From: Pseudomonadales bacterium
Lineage (GTDB): Bacteria > Pseudomonadota > Gammaproteobacteria > Pseudomonadales > Pseudohongiellaceae
Reading direction: 5' to 3'
Assembly (NCBI GenBank): GCA_022360535.1
Contig: JAKSCP010000408.1
Span: forward strand, 1 to 5,310
Length of the DNA: 5,310 bases
Below the pieces are notes generated by a model that worked only from the letters and a program-made list of their open reading frames with translations, ran no database searches and had not been told where the DNA came from. Positions within the stretch are counted from its first letter, which is position 1; each line of letters starts with the position of its first letter. Below are positions 1-5,310 of this stretch, one piece after another. The translations under genes and the position numbers were made by a program.

Positions 1-734
1 GCCTGCAATTGATTCGCCTTGATAATAACGAAGGGTTGGCCCGTGCGTTGAATATCGGCATCCAGCATGCGCGAGACGCCGGCCACGATTTCATCTTCCT
101 GTTCGATCAGGACAGCAGTCTCTGCGATCTTTTTGTCGAGCGCATGATCGGCGCCTATCACGACGCCGATCAGTTTTCCAAGAAGGGCATCGCCGCCGTG
201 GGCCCTCGCATCATAAATCCGCAGACCATGCGGCAGACCCCGTTTAAACTGTTCAATCGTCTGTTGTTGCGAACGGACCGCCGCTTCGCCGGCACCCGGA
301 CCCATTTCGTGGCCGACTTCCTCATTACTTCCGGCACCCTGATCATTCTCAAGCATGTGGAAGAAATAGGCGCCATGAAGGAGAGTTATTTTATCGATAA
401 TGTGGATCTTGAATGGTGCTTCCGCGCCAAGTCCATGGGTTTCGACCTGATAGGCACCGACGATGCCGTGCTCTATCATCTTATCGGGGAACGCAGCCAC
501 AACCCACTGGTACGTGCCGGTATAATGGCGCAGCATAATCCCTCCCGCACCTACTACTCCAGCCGCAATCGCGCTCATCTTTACTCGGTGCGCTATTCAC
601 CCCTGGGCTGGAAGTTGCGAGACATGTTTCGTTTTGCACTGAAGGCGAGTTGGTTGATTTTGTCTTCTACCGAACGCAAGGCATACTGGAAGAATATTCG
701 CAGCGGCATTCGGGACGCCAAATCCTTGGGATAG
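1..734 (+). CDS. GT2 rhamnosyltransferase-like glycosyltransferase, 5' end outside window
   Basis: This is a family 2 (GT-A fold) glycosyltransferase that probably moves a sugar, plausibly L-rhamnose from dTDP-rhamnose, onto a lipid-linked surface glycan at the cytoplasmic membrane face. The frame is open to the left edge. The first possible start, TTG at 9, lies inside the conserved fold, so about 40-60 N-terminal residues with the first nucleotide-binding strand are probably missing. Numbering from that TTG, NNEGLARALNIGI (6-18) is the usual N-x-G-x-A helix, FDQDS (32-36) holds the DxD metal-binding aspartates, and FIDNVDLEWCFRA (128-140) is the acidic acceptor-side motif, close to the form seen in rhamnosyltransferases. 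YHLIGE (156-161) and the SRTYYSSRNR segment (179-188) also fit that family. The visible 241 residues suit a total of about 290-300. The gene ends in TAG, 17 bp before the next gene on the same strand, so the two are likely one operon. The family is secure; the sugar is inferred. Confidence 0.9.
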   Translation, partial: LQLIRLDNNEGLARALNIGIQHARDAGHDFIFLFDQDSSLCDLFVERMIGAYHDADQFSKKGIAAVGPRIINPQTMRQTPFKLFNRLLLRTDRRFAGTRTHFVADFLITSGTLIILKHVEEIGAMKESYFIDNVDLEWCFRAKSMGFDLIGTDDAVLYHLIGERSHNPLVRAGIMAQHNPSRTYYSSRNRAHLYSVRYSPLGWKLRDMFRFALKASWLILSSTERKAYWKNIRSGIRDAKSLG

Positions 735-751
735 GTCCCGTAACGTAAGTT

Positions 752-1681
752 ATGAGAACACCGAAACTAGCTATCCTGCTTTCTACCTATAACGGTGAGA
801 AGTACCTCACCGCCCAGCTCGACTCCCTGTTCGATCAGACAATGCAGGAATTTGTACTGGTGGTGCGGGATGACGGTTCCAGCGACGGCACGACTGCTAT
901 CCTGGACGAGTACTGCAAACGCTACCCCGAAAGAATTCACCTGGCGCCCGGTGGTGACACCAATCTTGGCGCCAGCGGCAGCTTTTCCTGTCTAATGGAA
1001 TATGTACTCCAACACAAAGAGGAACTGTGCCTTGAAAACTCCTATATGATGTTCTGTGACCAGGATGATGTCTGGCAGAACAACAAACTGGAACTGCAAT
1101 GGCAGGCCATGAAGGAATGCGAGAAACAGTTCCAGGGAAAGCCGATATTGGTTCACAGCGATCTAGCCGTGGTATCGGAAGACGGCGAATTAATCGCGGA
1201 GTCTATGGCGCACTACCAGGGCCTGGAACTGGAGCGCAGCAGTTTTCATAACATGGCAGTAAGTAATCTCGTTACCGGCTGTACGGCATTTGCTAACGAA
1301 GAGCTGGTCCGTGCCGCCCTGCCAATTTCCAGGGATGCCATGATGCATGACTGGTGGCTGGCCCTGGTCGCCGCGGCATTTGGATACGTGTATTTCATCC
1401 CTCAGCGTCTGGTGGATTACCGTCAACACGGTGAAAACGTCGTAGGCGCGAAACAGCGAACTGATCGCGATCTGCGCAAGTCTTCAGTCTGGAAGCGGTT
1501 GATATCGGCGAAGCCGGTGAAGCATTTTAGTGACGTTGCTCGTCAGGCCCGTGCTTTCCGAAAACGTTTTGCTGAACAGCTCGGACTCATCGACAGCATC
1601 AAGCTGCGTATTATCGGGCGCCTCGATGTGCAGGTGGGGTTGTTGCAACGATTATTCTTTCGACTCGCGCGCAGGTTCTGA
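752..1681 (+). CDS. GT2 glycosyltransferase, rhamnosyltransferase-like (DQDDVW type)
   Basis: This is a complete 309-residue GT2 glycosyltransferase, a normal length for the family. The ATG at 752 is chosen because the fold begins at once: LAILLSTYNGEKYL (6-19) is the first strand and loop. Next come RDDGSSDGT (39-47, nucleotide binding), NLGASGSF (71-78), CDQDDVW (102-108, metal-binding DxD), TGCTAF (175-180), MHDWWLAL (198-205, acidic acceptor-side region) and YRQHGENVVG (223-232). This motif set is typical of enzymes annotated as rhamnosyl- or related transferases in O-antigen and capsule loci. The basic C-terminus (LFFRLARRF) could sit against the membrane, which is inference. No strong Shine-Dalgarno is visible upstream of the ATG (GTAACGTAAGTT), so translation may be coupled to the gene ending 17 bp earlier. 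Its TGA stop touches the stop of the convergent large gene. The sugar and linkage are unknown. Confidence 0.93.
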   Translation: MRTPKLAILLSTYNGEKYLTAQLDSLFDQTMQEFVLVVRDDGSSDGTTAILDEYCKRYPERIHLAPGGDTNLGASGSFSCLMEYVLQHKEELCLENSYMMFCDQDDVWQNNKLELQWQAMKECEKQFQGKPILVHSDLAVVSEDGELIAESMAHYQGLELERSSFHNMAVSNLVTGCTAFANEELVRAALPISRDAMMHDWWLALVAAAFGYVYFIPQRLVDYRQHGENVVGAKQRTDRDLRKSSVWKRLISAKPVKHFSDVARQARAFRKRFAEQLGLIDSIKLRIIGRLDVQVGLLQRLFFRLARRF

Positions 1682-1684
1682 TCA
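1679..1684. other. Abutting convergent stop codons (TGATCA)
   Basis: The TGA stop of the + strand GT2 gene (1679-1681) is followed directly by the complement of the TGA stop of the - strand gene (1682-1684). The two genes therefore meet tail to tail with no spacer, and the junction is a perfect 6-bp palindrome. A terminator for either transcript must lie inside the other gene or be missing. Confidence 0.95.
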
Positions 1685-4600
1685 GTTTGAGTTGATCGCG
1701 ACAGGCGCCTGTTTTTGAGTCTCGTCGCGAAGTTGGCGAATTTCGTTAAGCCGGGCGATTACGCGTTCACCGACTGCATTAGGTGAAAAGCTTTCACTGA
1801 TCGTCTGCTTTGCCGCTTTCCCTATCCGATTCCCTAAAGTGGGATCCGCCGCGATCTGTCTCATGAATTCGCTGGCTTGCCTAACATCAGCCTCGGCCCA
1901 GCGTTGGCCCGCCAGATAAGGCCCATGATCTTCCTCCAGTGTTACAAGCTCATAGTCTACGGGGAAGCAGTTATCTTGCGTCATGTAGTCGGTGTTTCCC
2001 GACCAGTTAGTCAGGATACATGGCTTGCCCAGGCACATGACCTCCGCGGGGCCCAGCCCGAATCCTTCAGAGCGATGCAGTGACACGAAGCAATCCGCAA
2101 TAGTAAGCAGGGAATTAATCTCATCGCGATCGTATGAGTCTTCCAGTAACAGGACATTTTTTCGACCGCTTACTTTTTCTTTTAATGTTTCCATATCGTC
2201 TGTGGAACTATTGTTTACTTTCAATACCAGAATCACATCAGAATCATCTGGATCAAATACCTGCAAGAACGCCTCAACTGCCGCATCTGGGTTCTTGCGG
2301 GCCGCAATGCTGCGCGTGTCATACATTGCCAGGAACACAAATCCGTGCTCAGGGATATTGAAATAGCTGCGCGGATGCAGGAACGAAGGCCTCAGATCCA
2401 CATTGTGCGGAATGGTTACCACAGGTTGGCTGACTTTGGCTGATACGGCCGCGTTAACGAATTCTGAGGGTACCCAGATCTCATCGATGTAATCCAGTGT
2501 CAAAAGCCACTCGTCGGGCAACTCCTCAAGCTCCCAGGCCCAGTAGGCGATATTGTATTTGCCTTCGAAAAAATGATCCGGAAGTTCTTCTCTCACCAGT
2601 GATAGAAAGTCTGCATTTATATGAATGAGATTTACATCGTACGGTGTCGAGAGAATTTCCTTGTGTCTCCAGGACATATTGGTCATCCGGGAGGGGTTTC
2701 CCTGTTCGAAGTTGACAATGCCGAAATCAATGCCGGCCGAATGCAAGGCACGAGCGTCAGAACGGATAGCTTCACCCAAGCCCATGTCAGCCCTTATGTA
2801 GCCGATCAAGTTAACCCCAGGTTTATGTTCGGACGTTTGATCCACGCCACTCTGCGGACGAATATCAGCTAACTTGTCCAGCAGGATATCTTCGGCGACA
2901 TCAAATTCCTGGCTGCAATCCACCTTCTTGGTGTCCAAATTAGGATTGTAGAAAGTATCTCCTTTATTGAATTGATCTCCCCAGCGCGACCACATGGCGA
3001 GTTCATTCTCCTTAGGCGTATTGGACTCACGACTGATGCTTTCGTGATGAATGAGAGTTGTCCTTGGCGTCCATATATTTCGAAAGCCGTTCTCTATCAA
3101 TCTCAAGCACAAATCAATGTCATTACCGACGATCGAAAGCTCCTCATCAAATCCTTTCAGGTCTTCGAATTTTTCCTTGCTCACCATAAGGCAGGCGCCC
3201 GTGTTTGCAGAGACCTCACGCACACATTGGTCCAATCTTCTGTATATCGAACTCCCCATGGGCATCTTATGAAAAATATGCAGGCAGCCTCCGCCATAGT
3301 TAACCAGTACTACGCCCGCATGTTGAAGATGACCGTTGTTGTAAAGCAGCCTGCAGCCTACGGCGCCAACATCTGCCTTTCTTGCCTGCCGTACCATTTC
3401 CTGCAGCCAGTCTTCCTGAATAATTTCGATGTCATCATTGAGGAAAAGCAGGAGTGATCCGTTCGCAGCCGCTGCTCCCACGTTATTAAGCTTTGCCCAA
3501 TTAAACTCTTCGTCGCATTCGATAATTTTTATGTTCTTCTGCTTAAGGTATTCAATCCCTTCCGGGTTCTTCCCGCGGCTGTTGTCCAACACAATGATTT
3601 CGTAGTTGGGATAAGTAGTGACATTGTTCAAGGATTCCATACAGGGCTTGAGCAGCTTTAGTTTTCCTGTCGTAGGCATGATGATGGAAACCAGAGGCAG
3701 CTCTGCAGGATCATTGGGCAGGCCCCATGTCACGGAGCGGGAGGTGTCGGAAACCGACAGGGTGGCATCCGGATAGTAGTCCTGAAGGAAGTTTCTGATG
3801 AGCCCCGCCTCAGTCGAGCGCTCTGCTGCTCTCTCCGGGTCGGAAGCTGGAGGCTGTGACCACAACACGCTGGGAATGCGCTCTACTCCTGAGATATCTC
3901 TGGTCAATTCCAACAGCGCACGGTATTTCCATCCCGAGTCTGCGGGTAGCTTTTCCAGACAGGCTTTTAGGTATGTGGTGCTGATCAAGAAAGTGGAACC
4001 GATGTAATTGCGGGAGATGAGATGCTCCGGCGACCAGCCAAAGGTAAACTCGGGATCTCCGAAACTGCCATCGTCGAATTCTGTATCGTGATCCGAATAG
4101 ACCAGGTCTGCTTCGGCGCGGTTCGCTGCAACCAGAAGCTGCAACAGCGCGGACGGTGTCAGCACAGTTCCTTCCCATAAGCTTAATACCCAGGATCCTC
4201 TTTCTATAGCGAAACCCAGGGCTTCCTTGAATTCTCCTTCGCCGAACACTTCGGCAATCCAGTCCTGTTCTTTCAGCGAGGTTACCAATTCGGAATGGGT
4301 CGAAGGATTTATCCCCACTACCACAATTTCGAACTCGCGATGGTATTGTTCTTTTAGACTTTTTAGGCTGTGCTCCAGCCGCTCGATATTTTCTCTAAAC
4401 TCCAAAACTATGACTGTAGGCTGGGCTTCGTATTTAGCTAATTCGTTCTTGTCCTTCACCAGGCTGTCTGTGTACTCATCAGTCCGGTACCGGCGCCAGG
4501 CGTTATATATTTCCTCCGGCTTATAAACAAAGAATTCCGCATCGGCGTGATTCTCTGCGCCTCTGTCATTCTGTGCTGACAGGCTTACCCTGTGCTTGCC

Positions 4601-5310
4601 ACTTTGCAGATGTGGTAGTGGTATCCTCTCAACAAACCCGGAATCTTTTGCCTGATCCATCCCCTTATAGAGATTTAGCACGTCGCGTCTGTATATGTGA
4701 GGGGCAAAATCGCTGTATTCGAGATCATCGATCGTGACTCTAATGCGAACGCTTCCTTTGTCCGAAAATGACCAGCCTCGAATTAACAGCTCTTCGGAAA
4801 ATAACCTGTGTGCATTGGAAGGCGAATCAATATTGCAGAATACGACCCCGTCACCGGCAGCAACACTTGAATCTGATTTGATATCTATTAGCTTCTCGTG
4901 CAATGCAGGATTGTTCAGGACCTGACGTACAAAGAAGGGTTTTACAGGTTGCCAAAGGTAGGTACTGGCAATTCGTTTCAAGAATCTTAGTGGTCGTGTG
5001 ACTTTCCATGAGAAAGAGTTGAGAATCACTTTAACTTCGCGATCTAACTCTTCATGCATTCGATTCAGCCGCTGGTGGGCTGCCTGAAGTTCTTGCAGTT
5101 GTTCAACGCTCGCATCCAGTCGTTGATTGAGGCCGTGCAGCGATTCGTTCAGTTTTGCCACCATCAGTCTCTTCTGGTGGAGGGATTTTTCTTTGTCCTG
5201 AAGTGATTCGTTTAGCCGGTCTATGATCGCTTCCCGATTGGCGATTTCCTGAACAAACTTCTCAATATCGCCTGTTCTGTCTGCCGATCCCAGCATGCGG
5301 TTGATGTCAC
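1682..5310 (-). CDS. Large multidomain glycosyltransferase: coiled coil, beta-sandwich, degenerate GT2, GT2, GT4; 5' end outside window
   Basis: This is a very large cytoplasmic or membrane-associated glycosyltransferase, probably for O-antigen or a similar glycan. The first ATG (5294-5296) gives 1204 residues, but the frame stays open to the edge (D-I-N-R precede it) and no ribosome site is present, so the true start probably lies outside. Numbering from that ATG: a coiled coil spans about 11-91, followed by SFSWKVTRPLRFLKR (94-108), a linker often seen after coiled coils in such enzymes. A likely beta-sandwich domain spans 150-258 (RGWSF, RRDV, SGF, SGKHRVSLSA). A GT2-like domain (about 290-520) keeps YSDHD and WSPEHLISRNYIG but lacks the catalytic motifs. 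A second GT2 domain (533-780) looks intact: VSIIMPT, VLDNS, FLNDD (618-622), GNDIDLCLRL (724-733), HHES (750-753). A GT4 domain (about 825-1190) has IGYIRADMGLGEA (831-843), RKNP (1000-1003) and the EX7E pair E1077/E1085. The upstream part could add a methyltransferase or another domain. Specificities are unknown. Confidence 0.93.
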   Translation of the reverse strand, partial: DINRMLGSADRTGDIEKFVQEIANREAIIDRLNESLQDKEKSLHQKRLMVAKLNESLHGLNQRLDASVEQLQELQAAHQRLNRMHEELDREVKVILNSFSWKVTRPLRFLKRIASTYLWQPVKPFFVRQVLNNPALHEKLIDIKSDSSVAAGDGVVFCNIDSPSNAHRLFSEELLIRGWSFSDKGSVRIRVTIDDLEYSDFAPHIYRRDVLNLYKGMDQAKDSGFVERIPLPHLQSGKHRVSLSAQNDRGAENHADAEFFVYKPEEIYNAWRRYRTDEYTDSLVKDKNELAKYEAQPTVIVLEFRENIERLEHSLKSLKEQYHREFEIVVVGINPSTHSELVTSLKEQDWIAEVFGEGEFKEALGFAIERGSWVLSLWEGTVLTPSALLQLLVAANRAEADLVYSDHDTEFDDGSFGDPEFTFGWSPEHLISRNYIGSTFLISTTYLKACLEKLPADSGWKYRALLELTRDISGVERIPSVLWSQPPASDPERAAERSTEAGLIRNFLQDYYPDATLSVSDTSRSVTWGLPNDPAELPLVSIIMPTTGKLKLLKPCMESLNNVTTYPNYEIIVLDNSRGKNPEGIEYLKQKNIKIIECDEEFNWAKLNNVGAAAANGSLLLFLNDDIEIIQEDWLQEMVRQARKADVGAVGCRLLYNNGHLQHAGVVLVNYGGGCLHIFHKMPMGSSIYRRLDQCVREVSANTGACLMVSKEKFEDLKGFDEELSIVGNDIDLCLRLIENGFRNIWTPRTTLIHHESISRESNTPKENELAMWSRWGDQFNKGDTFYNPNLDTKKVDCSQEFDVAEDILLDKLADIRPQSGVDQTSEHKPGVNLIGYIRADMGLGEAIRSDARALHSAGIDFGIVNFEQGNPSRMTNMSWRHKEILSTPYDVNLIHINADFLSLVREELPDHFFEGKYNIAYWAWELEELPDEWLLTLDYIDEIWVPSEFVNAAVSAKVSQPVVTIPHNVDLRPSFLHPRSYFNIPEHGFVFLAMYDTRSIAARKNPDAAVEAFLQVFDPDDSDVILVLKVNNSSTDDMETLKEKVSGRKNVLLLEDSYDRDEINSLLTIADCFVSLHRSEGFGLGPAEVMCLGKPCILTNWSGNTDYMTQDNCFPVDYELVTLEEDHGPYLAGQRWAEADVRQASEFMRQIAADPTLGNRIGKAAKQTISESFSPNAVGERVIARLNEIRQLRDETQKQAPVAINSN
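1701..1716 (+). terminator. Possible weak intrinsic terminator for the + strand genes
   Basis: The 12-bp perfect palindrome ACAGGCGCCTGT (1701-1712) overlaps a run of five T (1712-1716). It lies 20 bp past the stop of the + strand GT2 gene, inside the 3' end of the convergent gene. As RNA it can form only a 4-bp stem (ACAG/CUGU) with a GCGC loop, or a slightly longer stem with a strained loop, so it is weak for a rho-independent terminator. A 7-bp inverted repeat (TCGCGAC 1696-1702, GTCGCGA 1724-1730) encloses it and would compete for pairing. The location is right, but function is inferred. Confidence 0.3.
5138..5215 (-). repeat. In-frame 63-bp-spaced coiled-coil repeat (LNESL twice)
   Basis: Within the coiled coil of the large glycosyltransferase, the pentapeptide LNESL occurs at residues 28-32 (bases 5201-5215) and 49-53 (bases 5138-5152), exactly 21 residues or three heptads apart. 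The DNA copies share the core AACGAATC and differ at synonymous third or first positions (CTAAACGAATCACTT against CTGAACGAATCGCTG). Further LN pairs at 56-57 and 77-78 keep the same heptad phase. This could be an old internal duplication or simply heptad constraint. Confidence 0.4.

Noticed and set aside
735..751. Separate promoter between the two + strand genes
   Set aside because: Seventeen bases are too few for a promoter of their own, and no -10/-35 pair was seen across the end of the first gene.
795..995. 66-codon open frame on the + strand
   Set aside because: It overlaps the N-terminal half of the GT2 gene at 752 in another frame, and its low-complexity P/S/T/A translation has no motif.
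1642..1649. Palindrome GTTGCAAC near the end of the + strand GT2 gene, considered as a terminator for the - strand gene
   Set aside because: The stem would be too short and no T-run follows it in the - direction.
1992..2366. 124-codon open frame on the + strand
   Set aside because: It is antisense to the GT4 domain, including the EX7E region. Its serine-rich composition is typical of a reverse-strand shadow.
2972..3457. 161-codon open frame on the + strand
   Set aside because: It is antisense to the intact second GT2 domain, whose - strand motifs are conserved throughout. No family resemblance or ribosome site was seen.
3810..4178. 122-codon open frame on the - strand
   Set aside because: It lies wholly inside the large glycosyltransferase in another frame, and its R/S/G-rich translation has no recognisable motif.
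5294..5296. ATG as the true start of the large - strand gene
   Set aside because: The frame is open upstream to the window edge and there is no Shine-Dalgarno-like sequence, so it is treated as an internal methionine.

Overview
The window holds three glycosyltransferase genes and almost no non-coding DNA. It looks like the inside of a Gram-negative, probably gammaproteobacterial, O-antigen or other surface-polysaccharide biosynthesis locus. The taxonomic guess rests only on protein style and intermediate base composition, so it is weak. No RNA gene, mobile element, CRISPR array, attachment site or origin was seen, and no defence or other exotic system.

Layout. Positions 1-734 (+) carry the 3' part of a family 2 (GT2) rhamnosyltransferase-like gene that enters from the left edge. 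After 17 bp, positions 752-1681 (+) carry a complete second GT2 gene, also of the rhamnosyltransferase-like type with a DQDDVW motif. The rest, 1682-5310 (-), is one very long gene of at least 1204 codons that reads in from the right edge. It encodes a coiled coil, a predicted beta-sandwich domain, a degenerate GT2 domain, an apparently intact GT2 domain and a C-terminal GT4 domain. The + and - genes converge with no spacer: their stop codons together form the palindrome TGATCA at 1679-1684.

How they may work together. The two + genes are probably co-transcribed and would each add one sugar, plausibly L-rhamnose, to a lipid-linked glycan on the cytoplasmic side of the inner membrane. The large convergent protein could build or extend the same glycan. 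It has two apparently functional catalytic domains, a GT2 domain that has lost its usual catalytic motifs, and a regular coiled coil that could hold the enzyme in an oligomer or set a distance. Acceptors, donors and linkages cannot be read from the sequence.

The points most worth a second look are the loss of several catalytic motifs in the first GT2 domain of the large protein, its unusually regular N-terminal coiled coil, the zero-spacing convergent junction, and a small hairpin plus T-run just past that junction.
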